Origin: Microbacterium testaceum
GTDB lineage: Bacteria; Actinomycetota; Actinomycetes; Actinomycetales; Microbacteriaceae
Reading direction: 5' to 3'
Length of the DNA stretch: 35,375 nt
NCBI RefSeq assembly: GCF_001476655.1
Contig: NZ_LDRT01000065.1
Location: 1-35,375, forward strand
Positions within the stretch are counted from its first letter, which is position 1. The number at the start of each line of letters is the position of its first letter. The notes under the pieces are model-generated. The model made no database searches. It was not told where the DNA came from and saw only the letters and a list, made by a program, of their open reading frames with translations. Below are positions 16,610 through 24,641 of the stretch, piece after piece. The position numbers and the translations under genes are program-made.

Positions 16610-17268
16610 GCCGAGACCTCCTCGGTGGCGCCCGACTTCGACGCGACGAAGGCGTCGTAGGCGGCCTTGGTGAAGACGATGTCGTCGGAGACGATCACGT
16701 CGTAGGTGTTCAGCTGGCCGACGGTCAGCACGTGGACGTACGCGAGGTTGCGCACGCTCTTGATCGTCAGCTCGTCGTCACGGTCGATGACCACGAGGAC
16801 GTTCTTGACGGCACCGAAGGCCTTCAGCGCGGCAGCGGCAGCCTTGGTCGAGGGCGCACCCTCGATGGCGAAGCTGTCGACGATGTGCAGACGCTGCCCA
16901 CGAGCACGGTCGCTGAGCGCACCCAGAAGAGCGGCGGCGATCATCTTCTTGGGGGTGCGCTGGCTGTAGTCACGGGGCTTGGGCCCGTGGACGATGCCAC
17001 CACCGGTCATGTGCGGCGCGCGGATCGAGCCCTGACGGGCGTTACCGGTGCCCTTCTGCTTGAAGGGCTTGCGGCCGGCACCCGAGACCTCGCCACGACG
17101 CTTGGTCGAGTGCGTGCCCTGGCGAGCCGCGGCGCGCTGCGCCACGACGACCTGGTGGATGAGGGGGATGTTCGTCTTGACGTCGAAGATGTCGGCGGGC
17201 AGCTCCACGGAGCCGGCCTTCTTGCCGTCGGCCTTCACGACGTCGAGCGCGAGAGTCGAGTCAGCCAT
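16606..17268 (-). CDS. rplD: 50S ribosomal protein L4
   Basis: L4 binds 23S rRNA and extends a loop into the exit tunnel. In E. coli it also represses the S10 operon. From the ATG at 17268 the protein is 220 residues. It contains [20 protein letters not shown] and [37 protein letters not shown] (tunnel loop), then the Rossmann-like C-terminal part. The reading frame continues far upstream over rplC, but family length and a start 2 nt after the rplC stop fix this ATG. Confidence 0.97.
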   Translation of the reverse strand: MADSTLALDVVKADGKKAGSVELPADIFDVKTNIPLIHQVVVAQRAAARQGTHSTKRRGEVSGAGRKPFKQKGTGNARQGSIRAPHMTGGGIVHGPKPRDYSQRTPKKMIAAALLGALSDRARGQRLHIVDSFAIEGAPSTKAAAAALKAFGAVKNVLVVIDRDDELTIKSVRNLAYVHVLTVGQLNTYDVIVSDDIVFTKAAYDAFVASKSGATEEVSA

Positions 17269-17270
17269 GA

Positions 17271-17930
17271 TCAGGCACCCTTCACTGCGTTGCGGACGTA
17301 GACGATGCGGCCACGAGCACCGGGGACGGCGCCCTTGACGAGCATGAGTCCCTTCTCGGCGTCGACGGCGTGCACCGTGAGGTTGAGGACGGTCACGCGC
17401 TCGCCACCCATGCGGCCGGCCATGCGCATGCCCTTGAAGACGCGGCTGGGCGTCGACGAGGCACCGATGGAACCGGGCTTGCGGTGGTTGCGGTGCGCAC
17501 CGTGGGATGCGGACACGCCCTTGAAGTTGTGGCGCTTCATGACACCGGCGGTGCCCTTGCCCTTGCTGGTGCCGACGACGTCGACCAGCTGGCCGGCCTC
17601 GAACAGGCCGTCGACGGTGAGCTCCTGGCCCAGCGTGTAGTCGGCGGCATCCGCGGTCCGCACCTCGGTGAGGTGGCGGCGCGGGGTGACACCGGCGGCG
17701 TCGAAGTGAGCCGTGAGGGGCTTGTTCACCTTGCGGGGGTCGATCTGGCCGTAGCCGATCTGCACGGCGTTGTAGCCGTCCTTCTCGAGCGAGCGGAGCT
17801 GGGTCACGACGTTCGGAGCGACCTCGATGACGGTGACGGGAACGAGCTTGCCGTTCTCGTCCCACACCTGGGTCATGCCGAGCTTGGTGCCGAGGAGGCC
17901 CTTGGAGATCTTGGAGTTGATGTCAGCCAT
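17271..17930 (-). CDS. rplC: 50S ribosomal protein L3
   Basis: L3 starts 50S assembly and reaches toward the peptidyl transferase centre. The 219-residue protein begins [20 protein letters not shown] and contains [20 protein letters not shown] and [28 protein letters not shown], the central loop. The open frame runs on upstream into rpsJ. The ATG at 17930, 8 nt after the rpsJ stop, matches the family. Confidence 0.97.
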   Translation of the reverse strand: MADINSKISKGLLGTKLGMTQVWDENGKLVPVTVIEVAPNVVTQLRSLEKDGYNAVQIGYGQIDPRKVNKPLTAHFDAAGVTPRRHLTEVRTADAADYTLGQELTVDGLFEAGQLVDVVGTSKGKGTAGVMKRHNFKGVSASHGAHRNHRKPGSIGASSTPSRVFKGMRMAGRMGGERVTVLNLTVHAVDAEKGLMLVKGAVPGARGRIVYVRNAVKGA

Positions 17931-17938
17931 GTCGAACC

Positions 17939-18247
17939 TCAGAGCTTGATCTCGATGTTGACATCGGCCGGGAGGTCGAGGCGCATCAGCGAGTCGACGG
18001 CCTTGGGCGTCGGGTCGATGATGTCGATGAGGCGCTTGTGGGTGCGCATCTCGAAGTGCTCGCGGCTGTCCTTGTACTTGTGGGGCGACCGGATGACGCA
18101 CACGACGTTCTTCTCGGTCGGAAGGGGAACCGGGCCCACCACGGTGGCGCCGGCACGGGTCACGGTGTCGACGATCTTGCGCGCCGACGAGTCGAGCCCG
18201 GCGTGGTCGTACGACTTCAGGCGAATGCGGATCTTCTGTCCCGCCAT
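17939..18247 (-). CDS. rpsJ: 30S ribosomal protein S10 (transcription factor NusE)
   Basis: S10 is a 30S head protein and, as NusE, couples ribosomes to NusG and takes part in antitermination. The 102-residue protein starts [20 protein letters not shown] and contains [20 protein letters not shown] and [20 protein letters not shown]. The ATG at 18247 is chosen by conservation although the frame is open upstream. It is the first gene of the S10 operon and is preceded by a leader of about 300 nt. Confidence 0.98.
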   Translation of the reverse strand: MAGQKIRIRLKSYDHAGLDSSARKIVDTVTRAGATVVGPVPLPTEKNVVCVIRSPHKYKDSREHFEMRTHKRLIDIIDPTPKAVDSLMRLDLPADVNIEIKL

Positions 18248-18549
18248 TGTCTGCTCTCTCTCTTTCAGCGTCTTACCCGACCTGGGGCATTGGACGCACG
18301 GTGGTGCTGACGCACCCTGGCACTTCCCCTCGCTTTCGCGAGAGATGCTGCACCGCTGTTCAGCTGTCAAACCGGAAGCCTCGGCATCCGGCCCGCCCCG
18401 CGCACGCACGCGTGCGAATCCCGTGAAGGATGAGGGGTTCGGTGTGGTGTTCTGCTGCCCGCGGCCCAGGACCCTGCGCTTATGCGCCGCCTGTGCACTG
18501 CCGAGACAGTGATCCTGGCGCGCGCCGAGCGCACGCCGGAATGTGGAAC
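18248..18549 (-). promoter_or_regulatory. long, probably structured S10 operon leader
   Basis: About 300 nt lie between the proposed transcription start near 18549 and the rpsJ ATG. No gene is apparent in it. It has several potential stems by eye, for example CTCGC-TTT-GCGAG near 18329, CCGGA/TCCGG around 18372-18391, and CGCACG/CGTGCG near 18400-18416. In E. coli the S10 leader is bound by L4. A similar control is possible here but not shown by sequence. Confidence 0.4.
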
Positions 18550-18555
18550 TGGACT

Positions 18556-18584
18556 AGTCTACGGACCCGTCGGGCGTGTCGCAA
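18556..18584 (-). promoter_or_regulatory. S10 operon promoter
   Basis: On the minus strand TTGCGA (18579-18584) is followed after exactly 17 nt by TAGACT (18556-18561), a good SigA-type -35/-10 pair. The -35 box lies in an 11-nt direct repeat (GGGCGTGTCGC at 18572-18582 and 18589-18599 on the plus strand). It is the only strong promoter match between the small upstream gene and rpsJ. Confidence 0.6.
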
Positions 18585-18682
18585 ACCCGGGCGTGTCGCG
18601 CCCGGCATATCCTCAGCATCCCTCCCCGTCGGGGCGGGGCTGAGACAGCTCGAAGAGACCGACATGCCCGCGCACACGCGAT

Positions 18683-18714
18683 CGCGGCGCCGCCCCGAAG
18701 GGAACGGCGCCGCG
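18683..18714 (-). terminator. strong hairpin after the small Rv0909-like gene
   Basis: Arms 18683-18692 and 18705-18714 (CGCGGCGCCG/CGGCGCCGCG) pair over 10 bp, and a CCC/GGG inner stem with a GAA loop sits inside. It starts 15 nt past the stop of the small gene. A U run is absent. It likely insulates the S10 promoter from upstream transcription. Confidence 0.6.
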
Positions 18715-18729
18715 GCGAGAATGCGTGGA

Positions 18730-18945
18730 TCAGGCGTTGCCGATGTGCTTGTCGACGTTCTGCCGGACCTCATCGACCTTGGTGTGCTGCTCGGCCGGAA
18801 CGACCTTCTTGATCGCCTCCGCCGCGCCGTCGAGGATCTTGTCGCTGACTTCCTCGGCCTTCTCGCTCTTGAGGGCCTCTTCGATCTTGTCGCGATTCTC
18901 GTCCAGGAGCTTCTTGCCCTTGTTGATGATGTCGTCCACACCCAT
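18730..18945 (-). CDS. small helical protein, Rv0909-type putative antitoxin family
   Basis: This 71-residue protein starts MGVDDIINKGKKLLDENRDK. It is very rich in Lys, Glu, Asp and Ala, with heptad-like spacing and no membrane segment, so it should be mostly helical. It resembles small actinobacterial proteins annotated as Rv0909-family antitoxins, judged by composition, length and start pattern from memory. No toxin gene is adjacent, so the antitoxin role is doubtful. A stress-related or DNA/protein-binding role is equally possible. The ATG at 18945 has GGGAG 7 nt upstream. The longer open frame upstream has no such support. It stands alone between the S10 operon and the polysaccharide locus. 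Confidence 0.75.
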   Translation of the reverse strand: MGVDDIINKGKKLLDENRDKIEEALKSEKAEEVSDKILDGAAEAIKKVVPAEQHTKVDEVRQNVDKHIGNA

Positions 18946-19337
18946 GTGCGTCTCCCTTTCCGGATCGGTGTCGGCGGGGATGCCGACGGGTTGCGGTTCA
19001 TTGTGCTCGCGTGCGAAGCGACGCGGGGAAACCCCCCGCGGGCTTGACGTTGGCGAAGGGACACGACCGGTCCCGATGACTTTCCCTGAGATTCGCTTGT
19101 TTCTGCTGTGAGCGCGGGTCAGACTGTTGTGGGGAATTCCGCGACTGCCCGCACGCAGCAGTCGACAAACCCGGCTTCGTTCTCGCCTCAAAGGGAGAAC
19201 TCCGCGCCGATGTGACGGTGCTTCCTCACAGCTCTACCGCTCCCCCGTGCACAACGCAGGGGCGAGCAGATGACAAGACAAGTGCCCGACGGGCCGTCAC
19301 ACTCCGGTGGCGTCTCCTACCCCGCGAGGACCCCCGG
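18946..19337. other. divergent intergenic region between the ribosomal and polysaccharide loci
   Basis: About 390 nt without a convincing gene. It holds a 7-bp hairpin (19022-19028 with 19034-19040) in the leader of the small gene. A weak plus-strand promoter match (TTGTTT, 17 nt, CAGACT, about 19099-19127) could serve the glycoside hydrolase. On the minus strand there is a GTTT-N16-GGGCAG pattern near 19140-19175 that faintly recalls SigB/SigF-type promoters. All of these are low-confidence. Confidence 0.3.
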
Positions 19338-22300
19338 ATGCTCAAGATCCTCAGTATCGCCACCGTCGTCGCGCTCAGCGCGACACTGCCCGCGCCGAGC
19401 GCTCATGCGCTGTCGGCACCTCCGGCGCACGTCGCGGCCGGCGGCACCCTCGAATCCTCCTCGAACGTCGACGCCACGGCGGCTACGCGCACGGAGTCGT
19501 CGGCGTCGCCGGATCCGACCATCTCCGCGACTCCCCCGGCGTCGCCCTCTCCGACGTCGGATCCCGCGCCGTCCGGCACTCCCCTGCCGGAGGCGTCTGC
19601 GAGTCCCTCACCGTCGGCCGATCACCAGCGAACGGCCGCGCCGGTTCCGACTCCCGCCGTCACGCCCACGTCCGCCCTCGAGGCGACCACCGCGGCGGGT
19701 CTCGTCACCGCGGAGAGCTTCGCCTCGGCGGATGACTGGACTCTCGTATCCGGCCGGGGTTCGATCTCGTCGTCCACCGACGCGACCGAAGGGAACCGGT
19801 CGCTCAAGATGGACTACGACTTTGGGGGCGGAACCTTCGAGATCGGTCGCGTGGCGACGCCGCAAGACATCGACACGACCGGTCTGCGCGCGCTCAAACT
19901 GGACGTGAAGGGCGACGGTTCCTTCAACACTCTCTACCTCCGCGTGCGCGACGCCACCGGCGAAGTCCTTTATTACCGGGTCGGCAACATCAGCAACAAA
20001 GACTGGACCACGGCGACCGTGGACCTCTCGAAGGCACCCTCCGCAACCACCGGCGGCAACGGCGACGGGATCATCGATGCACCTATCGCCCTGTTCCGAC
20101 TCGTGGTCGTCCGCAACGGGACGCAGCCCGCGACCGGATCCGTTCGCGTGGACAACCTGCGCGTCGACGACAGTGGATGGACTGCTCCGCGCGCGAGTGC
20201 CGGGTCCATCATTCCGGGGAGCGGAACCGCCGACGTCAGCTTCACCACGGGCGGCGCGGGAGATTACCGTCTCCGGTTGATCGATCCGGCAGGGAACACC
20301 CGGACGTTCACCGGCACGGTGCAGGGCGCGCAGACCGAGACGAACCGGTGGGACGGGAAGTCGGACAGCGGAACGTCGCTGGCAGGGGTCGTGCGCGCCG
20401 TGCTCGAGTACGACTCCACCGCCGACGGGAAGTTGTCGGGTCAGCTCACGGTCGCCACCCCCTATCTGATCGGAGCGACTCAGCGCGCCGCGTCCGCCAC
20501 CGCGGGCTCGGTCGCTGCCGTGAACTCCTCCCTGACCACGTACGAGAGCCTGGCCAAGGCCGACACCGACGCGGCCGCCATGGAGGACGCCTACGTGCGG
20601 TATGCGCGTGAGGAGTTCGAGTGGAACCGTGTCGAGCCTCGAAAGGGCTTCTTCGACTGGCCGAAGTTCGACCAGGCCGTCTCGGTCGCGCGAGCGCGCA
20701 ACATCGACATCATCGGAAAGCTCGTGTACACGGCCGACTGGGCGACGAGTGCTCCCGCCGGAACTCCGAGTTCGTCGGCCAGGTACTACCCGCCCGCCGA
20801 CTACGCGGACTATGTGAACTACGCCGTCGCGACCGTCGAGCGCTACAAGGACCGGGTCAAGGTCTGGGAGATCTGGAACGAACCCAACATCGAGCAGTAC
20901 TGGAAACCGTCCCCCGACGCCTCCGCCTACGCGCGCCTGCTCAAGGCGACGTATGCGGCGATCAAGAAGGTCCAGCCGGATGCCATCGTCTTGACGGGCG
21001 GCCTCGCGGGGTACTCCGAGCAGTATCTGAACAGCCTGCGGGACGCCGGAGCCATCGATTCCTTCGACGGTATCGGGCTGCACACCTATGTTCAGGGCGC
21101 CCCGGAGTCCAGCACGATCGACAGCTGGATCTCGGCCGCGCAGTCGTGGATCGCTCGAAACGCTCCCGGACGGTCGCTGTGGATCACCGAGACAGGCTGG
21201 TCGACGTGCACGAGCTGTGGATCGGGTGCCGGGGTGAGCGAGGCGGATCAAGCCGCCTACCTGAGCAGATCGATGATCGACGCGGCAGCGCACGGCGTCG
21301 CCGCGTACGCGTGGTTCAACCTCGTGGAGCTCGGCGGCAGCGCCAGCAGGCTCGACAACTATGGCCTGATCGAACAGTCCGGACGCAAGAAGCCGGCGTA
21401 CTCCGCTCTCGCCCGCACCGGTGCCGGTATGGCCGGTTCCGTGGCCGCCGGCACCGCCTCACCGAGCGCGGGCACGTCGACGGTTCTGAGCGATCTCGCC
21501 CGGACGACCGACGTCAAGTCGAAGTCGTTGGGCGAGGGCGCGACGTCGAAAGTGTCCGCCGTCACCACGCGCGTAGCAGGATCAGGGGCAATCGCCCTGG
21601 ACTACAACTACAAGGCCTCCACGGCGGAGGGCACCTCCCTCACGATGAACCTGCCCGTTTCGGGCAGGCCGAGCGCCGTATCGGTCTGGACGTACGGCGA
21701 CAACAGCAACAGCTCGATCTACATGAAGATCACGGACGCCAAGGGCGAGATCTTCGAGGGCAAGGTGGGCAACGCGGGACCGGAGGGATGGTCGCGGCAG
21801 ACGCTCTACTTCGATGGACTGAACCCCAGCTACAAGAGCTACGGGTCCAATGTCGACAAGAAGATCGATTACCCCATCACCGTCACCGACGTGCACGTGT
21901 TCAAGTCGTCAACCTCCAAGACCAGCGGCCGCATCATCTTCGACGACGTGACCGCGCACTACGGGACCAGCACCCGCGGAGTGGTCTTCTACGGTCGGAA
22001 TTTCGTGACCCAGGCCCTGTACCGACCGGACTTCGCCACGACGCGGGTTCCCGTCGCGAACACGACCGCGTACATCTACGATCGCGGAGCCCTGCAGGCC
22101 GTTCCGGTGGACTCGTCTCTCGGCGCGGAAGTGACCGTCTCATCGGCCCCGAAATTCCTGGTGTCCTCGAACCGGGTGAATCCGTCGTCGGTCGAGCCCG
22201 GTAGCCCCGTCTCGCTCCGCCTGGTGACCGGGGATCGTACGACGATCACCGTCCAGATCTACACGAAGAGCGGAAAGCTCGTCCGGACCATCACGGACTC

Positions 22301-22457
22301 CCGCTCGTACCTTTCCGGGGCCCGCGAGATCGCGTGGGACGGGAAGGTGACGGGTGGGACGGTCGCGAGCCCCGGCGACTACCGGTTCCGGATCAGCGTG
22401 TCCGGTCCGGACGGGCGGACGGTGGCGTGGGGCCGGCCCTTCACCATTTCCGGGTGA
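19338..22457 (+). CDS. secreted GH39/PslG-like glycoside hydrolase with repeated accessory domains
   Basis: A 1039-residue exported protein. Residues 1-24 form a signal peptide (cleavage after SAHA) and 25-115 a Ser/Pro/Thr-rich linker. Residues ~125-280 are a beta-sandwich carbohydrate-binding-like module, and ~284-375 an Ig-like FlgD-type module ending near NRWDGKSDSG. A TIM barrel at ~410-695 has acid/base Glu515 in WNEP and nucleophile Glu618 in ITETGW, as in clan A enzymes such as PslG. A second binding-like module (~720-877), a small beta region (~878-945) and a second FlgD-type Ig module (~947-1039) follow. The ATG at 19338 has GAGGA 7 nt upstream. A GTG at 19212 would bury the signal peptide. 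It probably cleaves or edits the polysaccharide made by this locus. The exact substrate is unknown. Confidence 0.85.
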   Translation: MLKILSIATVVALSATLPAPSAHALSAPPAHVAAGGTLESSSNVDATAATRTESSASPDPTISATPPASPSPTSDPAPSGTPLPEASASPSPSADHQRTAAPVPTPAVTPTSALEATTAAGLVTAESFASADDWTLVSGRGSISSSTDATEGNRSLKMDYDFGGGTFEIGRVATPQDIDTTGLRALKLDVKGDGSFNTLYLRVRDATGEVLYYRVGNISNKDWTTATVDLSKAPSATTGGNGDGIIDAPIALFRLVVVRNGTQPATGSVRVDNLRVDDSGWTAPRASAGSIIPGSGTADVSFTTGGAGDYRLRLIDPAGNTRTFTGTVQGAQTETNRWDGKSDSGTSLAGVVRAVLEYDSTADGKLSGQLTVATPYLIGATQRAASATAGSVAAVNSSLTTYESLAKADTDAAAMEDAYVRYAREEFEWNRVEPRKGFFDWPKFDQAVSVARARNIDIIGKLVYTADWATSAPAGTPSSSARYYPPADYADYVNYAVATVERYKDRVKVWEIWNEPNIEQYWKPSPDASAYARLLKATYAAIKKVQPDAIVLTGGLAGYSEQYLNSLRDAGAIDSFDGIGLHTYVQGAPESSTIDSWISAAQSWIARNAPGRSLWITETGWSTCTSCGSGAGVSEADQAAYLSRSMIDAAAHGVAAYAWFNLVELGGSASRLDNYGLIEQSGRKKPAYSALARTGAGMAGSVAAGTASPSAGTSTVLSDLARTTDVKSKSLGEGATSKVSAVTTRVAGSGAIALDYNYKASTAEGTSLTMNLPVSGRPSAVSVWTYGDNSNSSIYMKITDAKGEIFEGKVGNAGPEGWSRQTLYFDGLNPSYKSYGSNVDKKIDYPITVTDVHVFKSSTSKTSGRIIFDDVTAHYGTSTRGVVFYGRNFVTQALYRPDFATTRVPVANTTAYIYDRGALQAVPVDSSLGAEVTVSSAPKFLVSSNRVNPSSVEPGSPVSLRLVTGDRTTITVQIYTKSGKLVRTITDSRSYLSGAREIAWDGKVTGGTVASPGDYRFRISVSGPDGRTVAWGRPFTISG

Positions 22458-23709
22458 CACCCTTTCGGGCGACGACGGAGCCATCGGCTCGTTCTACGAG
22501 ATACGGCCCGCCGTCGCCCGATTCGACCTGGTAGGACGCCGCCCGCGCACCCTCGACCTGATTGTCCTGGACGATGATGTTCTGCGTGTTGTCCGTGACG
22601 AGGACGCCGTAGACCATCTGACCCGGCTCTCCCGAGATCGTGTTGCCCTCCACGAGGACGGACTGAGCAGCCTGATCCTGCAGCTTGCTGATCGCGACAC
22701 CGCAGCGCCAGTAGTCGGGGCTTCCGGAACGCTGAGCGACGTCTGAGATCTTGTTGTCGCGCAGCACGACCTGCTGGACACCCTCGATCTCGACACCCGT
22801 CTTCCCTGTCGGCCCGATGGTGTTCTGCGTCACTTGGACGTCGACCACGCCCCCGCGTCGATCATGGAGATGGATGCCGAAGTCCCTCTTCGATGTGATC
22901 GTGTTCCCGGTCACGGTGCCCGAGCGAGCTCCGCTCCCGAAGTAGATCCCCACCATGTCCGTCGACAGGGTGTTGTTCTGGATGGTGACGTCACTCGCAT
23001 CGTCACCGGCCACCATCACCCCGGTGTCGTAGGAACTCTTCACGGTGTTCCCCTGGACGAGAACGTCCTGGCCGCGTACGTAGATCGCCGACGGCGAGGG
23101 AGCCTGGCCCTTGGCGACCTTGTCGATGGTGTTGGAGGTGATCTTGACGTCGCGGGCACCCGACTCGACCCGAACGGCGAAGTCGACGATGTCGTCGAAG
23201 GTGCAGGAGTCGATGACGACGTTCGACGCCGAGCGTCCGGACTCGGCGTAGACCCGGACCGCGTGCTTCATCCGGATGAACGTGCACCCGCTGATGGTGA
23301 CGCCGGAGGAGCTGTCGATCTGCAGGGAGACCCCCTGCGTGGACTGAACGCCGCCGTCGAAGGTGACCCCCGTCACCTTCACGTTGTCCACACCGTTGGC
23401 GAGAAGGAAAGGCGCGTCCGTTCGGTCGGCGAGCTTCAGCGTCGATCCATCCGCATGACCGGCCAACTCGACGCCGGGTCGCAGTCTGATCGTCGATCGG
23501 ACGACCTGCGTGCCGGCAGGCAACTCGACCCGCCCTCCTTGCGCGGTGGACCGAAGGAGTTGATTGAGCTCGTCCGCGTAGTCCGGAGCGTTGTCGTCCG
23601 GGTCGGGCGCGCACGACGCGAGGAAGACCGTCAACGCCGCCACCCCCGCGAACGCCAAGACGGCCCGCCTCGGGACGCCGGGATTCAACGCGTCGGGTTC
23701 GTCGCCCAT
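22441..23709 (-). CDS. parallel beta-helix repeat lipoprotein, possible polysaccharide lyase or epimerase
   Basis: A 422-residue protein with a lipoprotein signal: Arg14-Arg15, a hydrophobic stretch (17-30), and lipobox Leu-Ala-Ser-Cys33. The arginine pair could mean Tat export. From about residue 70 to 400 it has repeated PbH1-like coils with patterns such as VTISGCTFIRM, VVIDSCTFDDI, VKITSNTIDKV, VLVQGNTVKSS, VTIQNNTLSTD and VTGNTITSKRD. The fold is that of right-handed beta-helix enzymes that cleave or epimerise polysaccharides (pectate lyase, AlgG). No catalytic residues can be assigned. The ATG at 23709 overlaps the end of the glycosyltransferase before it by 25 nt. Its 3' end overlaps the hydrolase gene by 17 nt. 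It is probably anchored outside the membrane and acts on the exported glycan. Confidence 0.82.
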   Translation of the reverse strand: MGDEPDALNPGVPRRAVLAFAGVAALTVFLASCAPDPDDNAPDYADELNQLLRSTAQGGRVELPAGTQVVRSTIRLRPGVELAGHADGSTLKLADRTDAPFLLANGVDNVKVTGVTFDGGVQSTQGVSLQIDSSSGVTISGCTFIRMKHAVRVYAESGRSASNVVIDSCTFDDIVDFAVRVESGARDVKITSNTIDKVAKGQAPSPSAIYVRGQDVLVQGNTVKSSYDTGVMVAGDDASDVTIQNNTLSTDMVGIYFGSGARSGTVTGNTITSKRDFGIHLHDRRGGVVDVQVTQNTIGPTGKTGVEIEGVQQVVLRDNKISDVAQRSGSPDYWRCGVAISKLQDQAAQSVLVEGNTISGEPGQMVYGVLVTDNTQNIIVQDNQVEGARAASYQVESGDGGPYLVERADGSVVARKGVTRKW

Positions 23710-24641
23710 ACCGCACCCGCAAATCTCCGAAACCTCGTCGCCCGCGCCTTCATGGCCGCGCCCTTGTCGCCCGCTCGGCGGGCCTTCACGCTGAGGAGGA
23801 GGGCTCGAGACCCGAGACCCGCCGAGAAGATGGAACGCCACAGGAACCGGCGAACGGGTCCTGCGGAGAAGCGCCAGACGTAGAAGTCGAAGGTGTTCTC
23901 CGCCCAGAGCGTCGAGACCGACGAGCCCGCGGCGTTGACGGAAGCGGCGATCTCGTGGGTCGCCACGACATCCGCGTCCAACACCACACGGTAGCCCTGC
24001 CGGAGCACCCGGTCCGCCAGTTCGATGTCCTCGCCGTACATGAACCACCGCTCGGAGAGGGATCCGACGCCCTCGCGTGCCGCTGGGGTGAGGTACAGCG
24101 CACATCCGGAGACCCACTCGACGTCCTGGGTGTACGAATGGTGCTGACGATACAGATGACGTCCACGAAGGAACTTCACGCGGGGGAAGACCCGCGCCAG
24201 CCCGGTGAAGTGCGTGAAGAGAGGCCAGAGCCGCGGCTGCTTCCCCGCGGCGAGCGTCGGCACGTGCGGCCCGCTGTCGACGAGCGGGGCGATGATGCCG
24301 ATCGTCGGGTCTTCCTCCGCGGCGCGGACGAGGCGGGCGAGATCCGTGCCCGTGATGCGCGCGTCCGGGTTCAGCAGGAAGACACCGCCGGGAGCCGCCG
24401 TCGCGATTCCGCGGTTCACCGCTCGCGCGAACCCGTCATTCGTCTCGCTCTCGATGATGCGGGTCACGAGTCCCTCGGCCTGGAGACCGCGAGCGATCGA
24501 GACCGACTCATCCGAGGAGCGATTGTCGACGACCACGACCTCGACGTCCTCCGAGGAACCGAGCGTGCGGAGGCATCCTTCGAGGTCGTCGGCCGAGTTG
24601 TAGGTCACGAGGATCACCGTCGTCACAGACACGTTGGTCAC
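23685..24641 (-). CDS. family 2 glycosyltransferase, rhamnosyltransferase-like
   Basis: A 318-residue GT-A fold enzyme. It opens with VTTVILVTYNSADDLEGCLR and has VVVVDNRSSDESV (nucleotide-binding Asp), the FLLNPDARI motif (N-P-D in place of DxD) and WFMYGEDIELADRVLRQGYR (acceptor ED motif). This pattern is common in WbbL-like rhamnosyl- and related transferases. A basic, partly amphipathic C-terminus may bind the membrane. The start is GTG at 24641, overlapping the upstream stop as GTGA. A GTG three codons later is also possible. It forms a minus-strand unit with the flanking GT4 and beta-helix genes. The sugar donor is not known. Confidence 0.9.
   Translation of the reverse strand: MTNVSVTTVILVTYNSADDLEGCLRTLGSSEDVEVVVVDNRSSDESVSIARGLQAEGLVTRIIESETNDGFARAVNRGIATAAPGGVFLLNPDARITGTDLARLVRAAEEDPTIGIIAPLVDSGPHVPTLAAGKQPRLWPLFTHFTGLARVFPRVKFLRGRHLYRQHHSYTQDVEWVSGCALYLTPAAREGVGSLSERWFMYGEDIELADRVLRQGYRVVLDADVVATHEIAASVNAAGSSVSTLWAENTFDFYVWRFSAGPVRRFLWRSIFSAGLGSRALLLSVKARRAGDKGAAMKARATRFRRFAGAVWATNPTR

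Noticed and set aside
15098..16660. 520-codon plus-strand frame opposite rpsS, rplB and rplW
   Set aside because: It lies fully opposite ribosomal protein genes that are certain. Composition is that of a mirrored frame.
17269..17865. N-terminal extension of L4 to 419 residues
   Set aside because: The extra part is the other frame of rplC and is not like L4. The ATG at 17268 matches family length.
19212..19337. GTG at 19212 as start of the glycoside hydrolase
   Set aside because: It would place 42 polar residues before a clear signal peptide. The ATG at 19338 has a well-spaced GAGGA.
19608..21293. 561-codon minus-strand frame inside the glycoside hydrolase
   Set aside because: It is antisense to a gene with a signal peptide and both catalytic glutamates, and shows no domain of its own.
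20621..22204. 527-codon plus-strand frame inside the glycoside hydrolase
   Set aside because: Same strand, other frame. The Arg-rich product has no recognisable motif.
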